Of a DNA stretch of 64,000 nucleotides, positions 22,512-34,498 are shown piece by piece. The stretch is from the NCBI GenBank assembly GCA_025716855.1, contig JAIXMQ010000001.1, forward strand, positions 578,501 through 642,500, written 5' to 3'. Made by a program: the position numbers and the translations under genes. This DNA is from Pilaira anomala. Its lineage: Eukaryota; Mucoromycota; Mucoromycetes; Mucorales; Mucoraceae. The first letter of the stretch is position 1. The number at the start of each line of letters is the position of its first letter. The notes below the pieces were generated by a model that saw only the letters and a program-made list of their open reading frames with translations, did no database searches and was not told the DNA's origin.

Positions 22512-22768
22512 TTTAGTAAAAAGAAAAAAAAAATTAAAATTAAAAAAAGTGAGAAAAGAGCCAACCGAGACTTTTTTTGAAATGTTACTGTTACAACTGG
22601 CTAAAAATCTCATGTTACTCACTGCGTTTCCCTCTTTAAAGGATGCAGGTATATTTTTTGCAGGAACCTTACAACTACATGTGTATTTTAAAAGTCAACG
22701 CAAGGCCTTTTCCCACAAATCTTTCATACTTTTTTGCTCTTTTTTTATTTTAACTTTTTTTTTTTTAT
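22512..22768. promoter_or_regulatory. Divergent promoter PTPA / NAA50
   Basis: 257 bp between the two start codons, transcribed outward on both sides. Homopolymeric A/T near each ATG and a GC-richer centre. No specific motif claimed. Confidence 0.6.
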
Positions 22769-23430
22769 ATGGTACCTACAATACCCGTTACTTCACGTAT
22801 CTCACTCGGTAACGTTACAAATGAAACTTTGCCCGACTTGGTAGATTTACATACACGTGTGTTTCCTGTTAATTATGGACAAAAATTTTACGATGAAGTG
22901 ATGAACGCTGGAGAGTTAGCAAAACTAAGTAGGTTTTTAACAGCTTTTATTTTGTCCCCTTTTTTTTTTTTTAAAAAAAAAACGAAAAATTGTAATTTTT
23001 TAGTTTATTATGACAACCAGTATGCGGGAGCGGTTTGTTGTCGCTTGGAACACTCCAAGTATGCTAATTACACAGCTAGGGTATACATGATGACTCTTGG
23101 AGTATTAAAGAACTACCGTAGTTTGGGTTTAGGTATATAACAGTACTTAATAGATATCTCTCTTAATAGCTTTTCTTTTTTACTTTGCCACTATTTTTTT
23201 TTTTAGGTAGTATATTGATAGAACATATTATGGAAAATGCTAGGCGCTCAACGAATCCGATTGTTACATCACTTTATTTACACGTTCAAACCGTAAACGA
23301 AGAGGCCATTCGATTCTATACACGTAATGGATTTCGAATTCAAACTGTCGTACACGATTATTATAAATTAATTGAAAATAGAGATGCCTACATACTGACA
23401 AGACCTGTTTTTCATGGTTACGAGTCATGA
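22769..23430 (+). CDS. NAA50: N-alpha-acetyltransferase 50 (NatE catalytic subunit), 170 aa, three exons
   Basis: GNAT-fold enzyme acetylating N-terminal methionines; also linked to sister chromatid cohesion in animals. Exons: 22769-22928, 23004-23132, 23207-23430. Conserved elements: FPVNYGQKFYDEV and GELAKL (substrate pocket), AGAVCCRLEHS, YMMTLGVLKNYRSLGLGS containing the acetyl-CoA R/Q-x-x-G-x-G/A loop, and LYLHVQTVNEEAIRFYTRNGF, all as in animal NAA50. Length matches the family (~170 aa). No membrane segment. Divergent from the PP2A activator. Confidence 0.95.
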
Positions 23431-23541
23431 ACATGTGTATATATTAAGTAATAAAAACTCTTGAATGAGGAAATATGTAAATAGGATATTTTTGTTTTTA
23501 TTTTAAATAGTAGTAGATGATTTATCAAGTCTAAATCCCCC

Positions 23542-23573
<32 letters not shown>

Positions 23574-23665
23574 CATGAGAAAATCTATTAGATGGTACTT
23601 TTTTTTTTCTTATTTCTTTTTAAATCCCATTATCCTTCGTTTTCTTTTTTTTTCTTTCTCTTTTT

Positions 23666-25378
23666 TTACTCGGATTCGTTAGCAACAGGAGTGGCTGCAG
23701 CGGGTTCAGAAGCAGCAGCAGCAGGTGCGGGAGTAGCAGCGGCCTCAGCGGCAGCAGCAGCAGCTTCTTCTTCTTCCTTTAACATGGCAGCAATCTTTTG
23801 CTCAGCATTCTTCTTATTTAATTCAGTTACCTTAGGTTGCTCAGCAATATAATAGGCCTTACGTTCCTTCAATTTCAAAAGAGTAGCAGGGATTTCGGAA
23901 ATCTTGGTAGGTACAGTGACCTTGATATCAAAGAAAGCTTCCATAGTAGCAAGAGGCAACTTGAGAACATCAGATTTCTTTTCCTTGGTATCCTTAGGAT
24001 CCTTGTTCTTTTGTTGCTTATTCTTCTTGCTGCTACCAGCAAAGAAAACGTCATCGTCCTTCTTCTTGAGGACCATACCTTCAAAAGCTTGAGCGACAGC
24101 AGCGGGAGACTCAGCAGCAGCAGCGGTCTTATTGTTTGAAGAAATGAAACCTTCCAAAAAGATAGCAAGGTTATCACAAAGAGCGATTTCACTTTCAAAA
24201 GCAGGTAAAGCAGCTAATTCAAGTTCTTGTTTGGCAGCTTCTTGACGCTTTTCATTCTCTTCTTGTACCTTACGAAGTTGCTCTTGTTCTTTCTTGAATT
24301 CTCTCAATTGACGAACAAAGGTATAATATTCATCGTTATTCTTACGATGTTCATCACGAAGTGTACGCATCTTTGTATACTCTTCATCTAATAATGTCTT
24401 GAGACGAGTACGTTCATCATAGAGTTGGTTACGTACTTCACGTTGCTTGGATTGATCTGCAAAGAGTAACTTGAATTCAGCATCAAGTTCTTCATAACGA
24501 TCACTTAATTTCTTTGCTTCAGAATCATCAATGTTCTTCTTGAGTTCATCGTGAATAGCTCTTTCGTTGTTAATAGCGGTTTGTTGTTCATCAACATCTT
24601 CGACTGAAAGACGGTTACGCTTTAATAATGTGATTTCTTGAAGCATCTATTACATACTTAAAATTTTAATATATAATTCTTTTTTTTTTATATATATTTC
24701 TTTCATTTTCTTTTACCTTCTTTTCTTCAACAATTCTAACACCGGCTTCGATCTTGCTTTCGAGTTCACTTTTTGAAAATAATAACGCGTTAGAGTTATC
24801 ATTTTCCAAAAAAAGAAGTATACACAAAGCACGTTTTTTTTTTCTTAATTAAATTTACCTGATACGAGCATCAACTTCCTCGGTAGTCTTGAAAGGAATC
24901 TTTGTTTGGAAACCCTTAATAGAACCAACCTAGCAACCCCAAAAAATTGTATGAATATTAAAAAAAAAAAAAAAAAAAAGGGAATAAAATAGAAACCTTA
25001 CCTTCTTACGAATAGAATCATTGATAGCATCTAATTGTTCATAAACAGCTTTACGACTTTTCTTGAGTTCAGCTTGTTTGTCACGAATCTCGGCTAATTC
25101 AGTCTTAATTTCTTCACGACGAGAGTTATCTCCTTTAGCAGGAAGTTTATTGATCTTCTCTCTAACAGCATCCTAAGAAAAAAGATACAGATGACGAAAA
25201 AGAAAAAAAAAAGTTTAAATAAAGGGTTCATCAAAAAAAAAGGGGTAACAAAATAACTTACGAATTGCTTTTGAATCTTTTCGATATTAGCGTTAATTTT
25301 CTCCAAGTTCTTTTTATGTTCTTCTTCGTTAGGTTTCTTAACGTGTTCAGGGAGGACAGGAGCAATAAGTTCAGACAT
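23666..25378 (-). CDS. BFR1: BFR1-like nuclear segregation / mRNP coiled-coil protein, 463 aa, five exons
   Basis: Yeast Bfr1 associates with polysomes and mRNPs at the ER and affects secretion and nuclear segregation. Exons (minus): 25378-25262, 25172-25002, 24929-24859, 24768-24717, 24646-23666. Begins with the family pattern VKKPNEEEHKKNLEKINANI, then long coiled coils (KAVYEQLDAINDSIRKKVGS, a Glu/Lys/Gln-rich helix around residues 230-290). A lysine-rich stretch (KKNKQQKNKDPKDTKEKK) and a C-terminal Ala/Glu-rich tail follow. Length is close to yeast Bfr1 (470 aa). It is divergently paired with the ribosome-assembly gene LTV1 over 210 bp, which fits a shared translation-related programme (inference). 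Confidence 0.9.
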
Positions 25379-25588
25379 TGTGTAATATAATATAAATCAG
25401 ATGAAGAAAAGAAATGGAAAAAAATAAATAAAACGTCAAGTTTAGTATTGGGTGCGGTGATTATGATATTTAAAAGGAAGCCAATCAAATGATTACAATG
25501 TATTTCATAAGCCACTATGAGAAATGAAAGAAAAGCAAAAAATACAAACATATTTTTTTTTCCTTTATCTTGAATTTATATTTTAAAA
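25379..25588. promoter_or_regulatory. Divergent promoter BFR1 / LTV1
   Basis: 210 bp between start codons of two translation-related genes. AT-rich, with a GTGCGGTGATTATG segment and TATTTAAAAG near the centre. No binding site assigned. Confidence 0.6.
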
Positions 25589-27505
25589 ATGGGTAAAAAA
25601 CCTTTCATTGACAAGAAGGCTGCAAAGCATTTCCATGTTGTGCATAGATCCCAAAAGGATCCTCTTATCAATGACACTGAAGCTCCCGATCGTGTATTAC
25701 AAGAAGTCTTGCCTGGCAACTTGATGAAGGTAACCAGATAAAAAAAGAATATTTTATATATGCATCGATCTCACCCTTTTCTTTTTTTATAATTAGTTCA
25801 AATCTCAAGCCGAGATCGATCGTGTCAAGGCTAAGCCTGAAAAGTTAAGTCAAGACGAAATTGACAAGTAAGTGGTTGATACAGATACAAAAAGAAATTC
25901 AGTTACCAAACATCTTTTTTTTTTATGAATTTTAGACGTATCGGTCAAGCAGCATTATACGGTATCTATTATGATGATGGAGAATACGATTATACTCAAC
26001 ATTTAAAGCCTATCGGTGGTGTTGATACCGTATTTTTACAAGCACCTGGTAAAAAAGAAAAGACCAACAACAACACAATGGAATCCATGTTTAAAGAAGA
26101 AGAGGACAAAGATGTTTATAGAGATCAAAAGAACCCCAACTTATTTCAAATTCCTAATGAAGTATTACCTTCTAACATTGAAATGAAGGTAGGTCTTATG
26201 AATCAACCTACTGGTCTTGATAACGGTCTTCAACCTGATATGGATCCTAGACTTCGTGAGGTCTTGGAAGCTTTATCAGATGAAGAATACGTTGAAGATG
26301 ATTTAGGAGATGATTTCTTTGAGGGATTAAATGCTGAAGGTGAACCTTATGATCCTGCAGAGGATGAAGAATATTTTGATTCAGAAGAGGAAATTGAAGA
26401 ATATTATGAGGATGAAGAAGAGTATGAGGAGGATAGAGAAGGTGGTGCTTCTGCTGCTGGTGGAGAAGAAAACTATGACTGGCAAGCAGCTTTCAAAAAG
26501 TAAATATATATATAGATATACAAATAGAGGGATGAATTTAACTAAAAACATCATTTACATAGGTTCAAATTGAATCAAAATCGTGCCAACTCAGATGATG
26601 AATTTGATGAAGATTTCGAAACTAAAACAAAAGGAACCAATTTCTCAGTTTCATCTTCTGCTATGCACCGTAACTCTCAACTTCGATTATTAGATGATAG
26701 ATTTGACAAGATTGAAGAAGAATACGCAGATGATGACGATGAAAGTGAATACGAAAGTGGAGAAGAAAGAGTTGAACGTGCAGATTTTGATGCGATTTTA
26801 GATGAATTTTTAGAAAAGTATGAAATTGTTGGTAAAAAGATGCAACCTAAAATGGAAGGTGATTCTGGTGCTGCCAAGCTTGATAGTATGCGTCAAGGTT
26901 TATTAAAAACACATATTCATGAAGAAGAAGAACGTGAGCCAAGACAAAGACTTACACAAGCTGCGCTTCAGCCTAAATTGGAAAGACCCGAGATGAGAAA
27001 GAGAGAAACTTGGGATTGTCAGAGTATTGTCTCTACTTATTCAAATCTTGAAAATCATCCTACTTTAATTAATGATAAAGGTCCTTCCAAGAGAATTAGA
27101 ATTGATCCCAAGACAGGTATGCCAATTTTAGTAGAAGTTGAAAGTAAAAAGAAGAAGAAGAATAGAAGACAACAAGAAGAAGAAGAGGAAGAGGAAGAGG
27201 AAGAGTCAGGTGATGAAGAAGAAGATACTGAACCAGCAGAAAATAAGGGTGTGCCTAGAACAAAGGAAGAGACAAAAGAAGAAAAGAAGGCACGAAAACA
27301 AGCAGTCAAAGAAGCCAAAAAGGTAATAGGATTATCCATTAAAAAAAAAACCAGGCAATACGATGACTAATTCCCTTTTTTGTTTATTTAGCACCGTCGA
27401 GAAGAAAAGAAGACTACAAAATCTGCATTTAAAAATGAAGAGGTTCGTCAAAAGAGAATCCTTCAACAAATTCGTCAAGCAAAGGGCGCTACACATATTC
27501 CTTAA
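25589..27505 (+). CDS. LTV1: LTV1, 40S ribosome biogenesis and export factor, 549 aa, five exons
   Basis: Ltv1 binds pre-40S particles (with Enp1 and Rps3) and is removed by Hrr25-type kinase before maturation. Exons: 25589-25729, 25797-25867, 25936-26499, 26563-27322, 27392-27505. N-terminus KKPFIDKKAAKHFHVVHRSQ is diagnostic. Next come YGIYYDDGEYDYTQHLKPIG, a strongly acidic middle, the FDAILDEFLEKYEIVG segment, and a basic C-terminal helix (KAKK-rich, then EEVRQKRILQQIRQAKGA). Usual length for the family. The acidic runs keep long antisense frames open, which are shadows. Confidence 0.95.
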
Positions 27506-27945
27506 AATAGATAATAAAATAACAATAAAAAATTGCACATAGTTTTACCAAGAGGTTTAAGCTTTTCTCGGCGTTCAATATTTCCGGCTGAATTATATTA
27601 TTTAAGGTTGTTCGGATTGTGTTTGACCGGCTTTTCCGTCGTGACATAATTACCTTTTATAGAGAACGTATCATGTTGAGGACTTTTTTTTCGAATCGAG
27701 CAATGTTAAATTTTTTCGGCGAAACCATTGCCTTAAAAAAAAAACAGTGCAGTAATATAAATAGGTAACCTTATTTCACATTTCTTTTCTGTATTCTTCA
27801 TCTTTTTCTTTTTCTTTTTTTTTTTTTTTTTTTTATTTAAAAAAAAAATTAGGGAACACAAGCCTTTTTTTTTTCTTCTTCTTCTTCTTCTTATTTTATA
27901 TATATATATATATACTATTCACTAATTTAATTATATATAAAATAA
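27506..27945. promoter_or_regulatory. Upstream region of AUR1
   Basis: 440 bp without a gene. Contains a GC-richer patch (27560-27650, with CGGCTGAATTATATT and GACCGGCTTTTCCGTCG), then long pyrimidine runs and an (AT)n microsatellite just before the ATG. Probably promoter plus leader. Confidence 0.5.
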
Positions 27946-29302
27946 ATGATTCAAAAAGCAATTGAATATTCAAAGGCATGGAAATGGAGTTGGTTACAAT
28001 ATGTTGTACTTGCAGCACTTAGTTTTTTCAACATGTATTTTATCGAATCACCGACACTTTGGATACGAGTATTGATCGCAATCGGTTTACTTTCTTCACC
28101 TTTTATACCATACGTTAGACGTTTTACATTACCTGCAATGGCTATCTTTGCCTGGCTTATTACTTTTTATGCCGTTAAATTCATTCCTAATGATATCAAA
28201 CCTCAACATATCTTTGTAAATTTACTTCCAACACTTGAAAGAGTTATTTATGGCGCAAACCTTTCCGAAATCATTTCAAAGCACACTCATCCTATTCTGG
28301 ATATCTTTGCCTGGATACCTTATGGTGTCATTCATTTCGCTTTTCCATTCATCTTTTCTTTCCTTCTCTTTATCTTTGGTCCTCCTGGTTCTTTAGCTGT
28401 ATTTGGTCAAGCATTTGGTTATATGAATTTAGCTGGTGTATTAACTCAACTCTTATTCCCTACTTCTCCTCCTTGTAAGTTTCACATAATTATTATTATT
28501 AAAAAAAAGAGAGACATATATTCATTTTTTTTTTTAAAAAAACGCAGGGTATGAGCTCAGCTATGGCTCCGCTCCAGCTGATTATTCAGTACATGGCCAA
28601 CCAGGTGGATTAGCTAGAATTGATGATATATTAGGCTTAAACCTTTATGGAACAACATTTGGTAGTTCACCATTAGTATTTGGAGCATTTCCATCACTTC
28701 ATTCTGGATGTGCAACAATTGAAATGTTATTCTTATCTTGGTTATGTCCTAGATTAAGACCTTACTGTGTATTTCATGTAATGTGGATGTGGTTTGCAAC
28801 AATGTATTTAACCCATCACTATCTAATTGATCTCGTTGGAGGATCAATTTACGCTACGCTCGCCTTTTTCTTTTTCCGTCGCTATCTTCCTACTATCCGA
28901 CCCAATTGCACGACTCGTTTAGATTATATTCAATCCAAGATACCCGTCAAAAAATCTTTCGCTAACTTTGTCCGTTCAATTGAAATGGAAAAGTTTATTA
29001 TGAAGCTTGAATCAAATCAATCTCAAGATACTGAAGCTCTTTTAATGAAAGAACAAGAAGAATCTGATCATGGTCACATTCATCAAGAAAATATTAACTC
29101 ATATGATCATATCCCATTACTTTCTGTTCGAAAGTCTTCTCCTCTTAAAGTACTCATGACTACTCGTGGCTCTGTTAGTGACGACTATAATTCATTACCT
29201 TCTGCATCTACTTCCTCAACTTGTTCTGAACCTCCTTCTCCAACTACACCTGGTACGCTTCATTTTGATGCATATCTTGAAAACGAATATAAACAACATT
29301 AA
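27946..29302 (+). CDS. AUR1: Inositol phosphorylceramide synthase catalytic subunit (Aur1 type), 427 aa, two exons
   Basis: Golgi enzyme transferring phosphoinositol from phosphatidylinositol to ceramide, essential in fungi and the target of aureobasidin A. Exons: 27946-28474 and 28548-29302. About six to eight hydrophobic segments (for example LQYVVLAALSFFNMYF, LTQLLFP, MWMWFATMYL). The PAP2-like catalytic signatures are GAFPSLHSGCATIE (C2) and HHYLIDLVGG (C3, with His and Asp). The Aur1-specific block WYELSYGSAPADYSVHGQPG precedes them. A Ser/Thr/Pro-rich cytosolic tail ends the protein. Length fits the family (~400 aa). Confidence 0.95.
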
Positions 29303-29501
29303 TCTCGCTCTTACCCCTTTTTTACTTCTTTTTTTTTTTTAAACAAATCGCATTCATAGACTAATAATTACACTATAATACACTTAATACTTCCCTCCCC
29401 TTAATAATAATCTTTTCTTTTGTATTACCATTAATATGACACCACACCAACTAATAACAATAAAAATAAACAATTTATTTCCCCAATTTTTTTTTTTTTT
29501 T

Positions 29502-30595
29502 TTAAAGTTTAGCTACTTGTTTAGTTTTAAACTCTTGATATTCTTCTTCAGTCATTACAGTACGAGATATTTTCATACCTACAATTTCTTGTGTCATTCG
29601 AAGTGTCATTCCCCATAAATGAAGTATCTTTTCTTCTTTTTTGGATTTTAATGGAATTGCAGCTACATGGACTGTACTAGGCCAAGGCAATTTTTGTCCA
29701 GATTGGTTTGGTTTAGCATCTTTTATTGGACTATATGCAACAATAGGGTCTTGTAACAAATACCGTAATGATATCCCTAACATTTACATTTTATATGCTG
29801 TATTAGGATAATATTATTTATTTATATAGATTGTTATTGTACTTACAAAATGTCTCTGCAACTTCAGATGTTTGAAGTGTAAATTCTGGTGTAATAGGAC
29901 TCACTTGTAAAAATACTATATATTCATGTAAACGGGGGGGGGGGTTTAGTCTGCTATTTTGGTCTATAATAATTTTTCATTACTTTACTGTGTGGTATCA
30001 CCAACATGGTCAATTCATTTGTTTTCAGGTTTTTAATTCTTCTAGGCTCCAAAGTACCCAATGGAATAAAATGTGGGGTATCAAGGTCTAACCCAATTTC
30101 CTCTCTGCATTCACGATAGACAGTATCTAAAGGTGATTTATCATTCACTTCATTCTTTCCACCAGGAAAAGCAATGTGCCCTGACCATCTTGTATATAAA
30201 TTAATTCGTTGATTTATTATATATATATATATATATATCCTTTTCCTTTTGAACTTACACATCACTTTCATGAGAAGCTCGTTGAATAAATAAAATTTCT
30301 GCTTCACCGTGACAATCGTTGATCCAAGATTGATTTAAACATTCAATAGGTGTTCTGGGTAAAGGATAGGCAGGAAGATGATCTGTGATATAAGGTCTCC
30401 AACGAATAATTGCAGCAACACAAGCATTTCTTACATTTCCTGTTGTTTCAATCGATGGTACCTGATTTCGAGAGGCTGTATCAATAATATACTTTAAATC
30501 TGTATATATATATATAAAGTCAATTTTAAGTATCTTTTTTTTTTTTTTTGCAAACATGAGTTTTTTTTTTTTTCATGTGTACCTTGTTTAGACAT
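29502..30595 (-). CDS. CoA-diphosphatase-type Nudix hydrolase (Pcd1/NUDT7-8 like), 265 aa, five exons
   Basis: Exons (minus): 30595-30583, 30499-30259, 30188-29989, 29915-29847, 29776-29502. The first exon is only 13 nt (MSKQ plus one base). The Nudix box lies in exon 3: FPGGKNEVNDKSPLDTVYRE followed by CREEIGLD, in which the first box Glu position is Asp, as is usual in the CoA-pyrophosphatase group, and the REx2EE core is intact. GHIAFPGGK at the box entry also fits the NUDT7/8 subgroup. Likely hydrolyses CoA or oxidised CoA derivatives in peroxisome or mitochondrion (family inference). The C-terminus VAKL could act as a weak PTS1-like tripeptide (AKL), consistent with peroxisomal Pcd1. Confidence 0.85.
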
Positions 30596-30867
30596 TTGTG
30601 ATAGGAAAAAAGGGGGAAAATAAGAAAGAAAAAAAAAGATGAATCCATCATCGTATTTATCGGAAAAAGAAAAATATTTCACACACAAAAAATACACACA
30701 CATTCTCACGTGTAATTGTTAGAAAAAAAAAGGGAAAATTGGTTTTTCCCTACTTTAACTTTTTTATTATAATGATTTACACTTGATGTATTTAATTTTA
30801 TTCCTTTTTAATATATATATATACATAAGTTTGTATAAAATATGAATCCTTTTCGACCCATTCACAC

Positions 30868-31774
30868 TTAGACTCTTCTTCTGTTACTATAACTCTTCTT
30901 TCCTAAATCAAAGGGAATATATCGGTACTTGATCATATGGCCAATTTGTCTACGCATTGTTAAGCAGAATAAAATAATGAAATATCCCAAGAGGATGGGC
31001 CAGTAAACGGGAATATCAAAAATACTGAACATGGTACAAAAGATAGATAAACAGGTTGCTCTAGTAACTGAAAGCCTAATTAATGTATTAGTTTCCTTAT
31101 CAAAAATTTCCTCATTCCTCATACACAACACACACGCACATGTATTATATTCCTTCCTTCCTTCCCTCTCTCACTCTCTCTTTTCTCGGTTGAGAATACT
31201 TTACCAAAACTTGAATTCAGGAAGACGACGGATAAAAGGTTTAAACTCTTCATCGTTCTTCATAGGAAGAGAAGGTCCTTCTTCCATCTCATTAGCTTGA
31301 GTGTCTAATTGAACTGAAGGATCGAACTTTGGTGTCAAAAAGGCCAAGAACAAGTTCAAGATGTAAATACCTAAATAAAATTCTTCAGTACTTTTACACT
31401 TTTATAGATCTATTATTCTTTATCTTTTTATTACCTAAAGCATATCTAAAAGGAAAAAAAAAATTAATAATTCTCCTCATGACAATAAAAAAAAACATAT
31501 ATACACTTACGTTATAATATACCATCCTTCAGCATAAATAATACGCAACATGAATAATATTAAAAGTACACCGGTAGCTGCCCAACGATAAGGCACATAA
31601 GGTGTACTTTGATCTAACAAGTGTTGAAAACGCTACAATAAAAAAAAACACGTTAAGTACGTCATCTCTTTTTTTTTTTGATGACTTGAAATACTTTACT
31701 CTTTCTAATTGTGAAGTATGTGCCAACATGCTAAAGGAAGTTCCTTCAGCAGGTTCATTAGTGAATTCATTCAT
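30868..31774 (-). CDS. RER1: RER1, Golgi-to-ER retrieval receptor, 193 aa, five exons
   Basis: Cis-Golgi four-span protein that returns ER membrane proteins via COPI. Exons (minus): 31774-31700, 31632-31511, 31445-31435, 31370-31205, 31075-30868. The third exon is an 11-nt microexon (A TAT GCT TTA G), required to join WYIIT to YALG to [10 protein letters not shown] in frame. Family blocks: [70 protein letters not shown]. Four hydrophobic spans and a basic tail ([10 protein letters not shown]). Length matches yeast Rer1 (188 aa). Confidence 0.95.
31435..31445 (-). other. RER1: 11-nt microexon of RER1
   Basis: Flanked by AG (minus strand ...CCTTTTAG) and a GTAATA donor. Without it the reading frame between exons 2 and 4 breaks and the conserved TYALG motif is lost. 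Confidence 0.85.
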
Positions 31775-32228
31775 TTTTTTTTTTGTAGGAGAACCAAGAA
31801 GAAAGTGAAAGAAAGGTGCCACTAACTTTTTATTTTTATTTCCCATTTTATTGAAATACAGTAAAAAAAAAAAAAATATGGTCACTTTCGATTAGAAAAC
31901 TTTCCATTAAAACTGTTTAGATGAACTGAATGAATAGAAAATGAATAAATAAGAACACGTATCATGACATTACATTGCTTTTGTTATTAATTATATAATT
32001 GCCCTGGAATTATAAGTTATATATAGGTTTTTCTTTTTATCGATCTATTATATATTACATTCCACTAATGTATCATGAGAGAGTAAGTTTTATATACAGG
32101 ACATCGATTTTTTCAAAAAGATATTTATTCAAAAAGTGACAATAAATATTTATAATGCTCACACTATCAGGGGGAGTGGGGGTATTTTCTCTTTCTCTCT
32201 TTCTTCTCTCTCTCTCTTTTTACATTAT
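31775..32228. other. Spacer between RER1 start and UBE2J-like stop
   Basis: 454 bp, AT-rich, no gene seen. It should hold the RER1 promoter (near 31775-31950) and the 3' end of the E2 gene, with a CT-microsatellite near 32185-32220. Confidence 0.5.
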
Positions 32229-33539
32229 CTACAAAACATATTTACGGCACACAAGAGCTACCAGTAATGAAACTAACCCACCAATCAATGCGTCCAACCA
32301 AATGGGTTGAACACGCCCGGTAGCGGAGACATTGCGAATAGGTTCATGGACTGCTGCTGGGGCAACTTCTGTTCTGACTGCTGCTTGAATCGTGGCAGCG
32401 CTGATTGGTATAGAAGTTGCCATGGTAACATGAGATGCCGTATCAACCGGTTCTATTTCATCACTCAACTCAGCAGGTGTATCATCTGTCTGCGATGTGC
32501 ATGCGACCATCTCTTCTTTCTTAACGGCTACTTTGCTTCCTTCTGAACCTTCCTTGACTTTACTTCCTTCTGCCTTTTCTGTTGTTGTGGGTTTATAGCT
32601 CATCATGAATTCAGGTAATTCTTCTTTTATTGATGTAAGTCCGGTAGGTGGTATATCAGATAGAGCTTCCTTCATTTCTACTTGACAAACTGGACAAACC
32701 CAACCTAGCGACCTATAATTAAAATAAACACTTAGCAGAAGAAAAAAAAATGAGGGCGTGTGTATGGATGTTTACTTTTTTGCTAATGTTTTGCGCTCTT
32801 CTTTTGTATAATCTAAACCGCCAATGGCACCTCGTGCTTCAGTTGGGAAAAATCCAATCACTGCTAATAATACTGTACGAACTAAAACAAATAAATAAAT
32901 AAATAACGCGAGAAAGTATCATGCATCATTGAACTTGGACTAATTACTTACTTCCCCATGCCGGTTGCCAAAATTCTGGATGAAATCCAGTGATACTAAG
33001 ACAGATTTTAGTATTGAGTTCAAAACGTCCATTGGGCTAGCATGAAAATTAGTCTTTTTTCGTTTCTATTTTAAAAAAAAAATTATATTCTTACCGTCAA
33101 GAAAATAAGCTCTGGTGGCTTAAATGGATACTCGGTGGGTAAGATAATACGACCATGATATCTATAGGATCAATTAAGGGGTTTTTTTTTAGACAACTGG
33201 TTCTTGTTTTTTAAAAATAAAGTGACTCTTTACCTTCCTTCTTCAAAGTCCGTATCTTTTGGTCCTCTTACTGTAAAGTGCCACTCAAATAAGTTGTCCT
33301 GAGGATAAAGAAAGTTAGTATAAAAACTTGATCGCTTATAAAAAAAAAAAGAGAAATATTCTACTTCTAAAGGATGGGCATCGTATTCGTATGTACTTTC
33401 TTGAGCAAGTTCTCTTGCTTCTCGCATAATTCTTTTAACTCCTTTAGTAGAAATGAGTTGTCTTTATCTTCATTTCATTTCTTTTTTGCTTTTTTTTTTT
33501 ACCTGGGTTTTTTAAATTATACTTTGAGTCGGTACTCAT
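32229..33539 (-). CDS. UBE2J/Ubc6-like tail-anchored ubiquitin-conjugating enzyme, 306 aa, seven exons
   Basis: ER membrane E2 acting in ER-associated degradation. Exons (minus): 33539-33503, 33441-33365, 33298-33234, 33161-33095, 33036-32952, 32881-32776, 32712-32229. UBC fold: VKRIMREARELAQ (helix 1), LFEWHFTVRGPKDTDFEEGR, YHGRIILPTEYPFKPPELIF, then LNTKICLSITGFHPE with the catalytic Cys in KICLSI, and W-QPAWGIRTVLLAVIGFFP. The layout matches UBE2J, which lacks the canonical HPN spacing. After the UBC domain there is an unusual CPVC pair (GWVCPVCQVEM), a polar Lys/Glu/Thr-rich linker, and a C-terminal anchor (WLDALIGGLVSLLVALVCRK). Neighbouring RER1 also acts at the ER/Golgi boundary. Confidence 0.93.
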
Positions 33540-34224
33540 AGCGGTTTAGATGGTTGTCGATTGCAGGAAAAAGAGTGAGTTTTTTTTTTTAATTTTTTCT
33601 TTTCGCTGTGTGTGGAGCCCGTAATCCCAAAAGCCTAAAACAGACTGTCGTGTGACTTGATTTGGCCCTGAACCTAGCGAATTGTTACTCACCAACGCAT
33701 TGTATTGTCTAATACTCCATGTTATCAAGTACTTTTGTAATATAAACTCTTGTATATAAATACATAAAGATCATTTACAAAACTAATTGTAAAGAATGAT
33801 TGTTAAAATCTCGAAAAAGCTGTATTTATTACAATTGATTTTTCATGAATATATCCTCTCATTGAATGTACCAAAACTAATAAAAGTTACATTTATGCTT
33901 TCATTTTTTAGCATTATTAGAACACAAAACCCTGCATGTATTTTTCCAGGTTAAATATAAGAAACTCTTTATTGTAGTAAAACTTGAGCCACTCTCTTTT
34001 TCTTGGAGATAAATTAGTTAAGGGGAAAGAATGCTATCATTTTCTATCAAATACATTCTCTATTTCCATGTATAAGATATTGTTTATTACCTTAAATTAA
34101 ATGATTTATAACTTTGGTAGCTATGAAAACAAAAGCGCACTTTATATCCTAACAAGTTTTTTTTTGTTCGGATAAAGGTATGGAACACATTAACTAGCTG
34201 CATGTAATTCGTTAAAATTTTCTG

Positions 34225-34267
<43 letters not shown>

Positions 34268-34498
34268 AAGAACGCATAGCGGCATTATGTTAATTAAGGT
34301 TCCATGGTTCCTGATATAGCATTGAAGGTTCCGACTCTTTTTTTAAAAATAAAAAAGAAAACAAAAGCTGAGATTCCCGGTATCCTAATTTTTTTTTTTT
34401 TTCATTCCCATGATAGATAAATAATTGACATTTGATTTAGATTATTTTCTTCTTTCTTTTTATATTTTATATCTCTTGGTTTAGATTTATTTTTTGAA
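33540..34498. promoter_or_regulatory. Divergent intergenic region UBE2J-like / GH5
   Basis: 959 bp without a gene. Contains a ~36-nt poly(A) (34230-34265). The leader of the GH5 gene (TTCTTCTTTCTTTTTATATTTTATATC) is pyrimidine-rich. No specific regulatory site identified. Confidence 0.45.

Noticed and set aside
23592..24198. Plus- and minus-strand frames inside BFR1 (Ala-rich and Leu-rich)
   Set aside because: Shadows of the Ala/Glu-rich BFR1 C-terminus; the BFR1 frame has family motifs and proper splicing.
27055..27339. Ser-rich antisense frame over LTV1
   Set aside because: Complement of GAA/GAT-rich acidic codons in LTV1.
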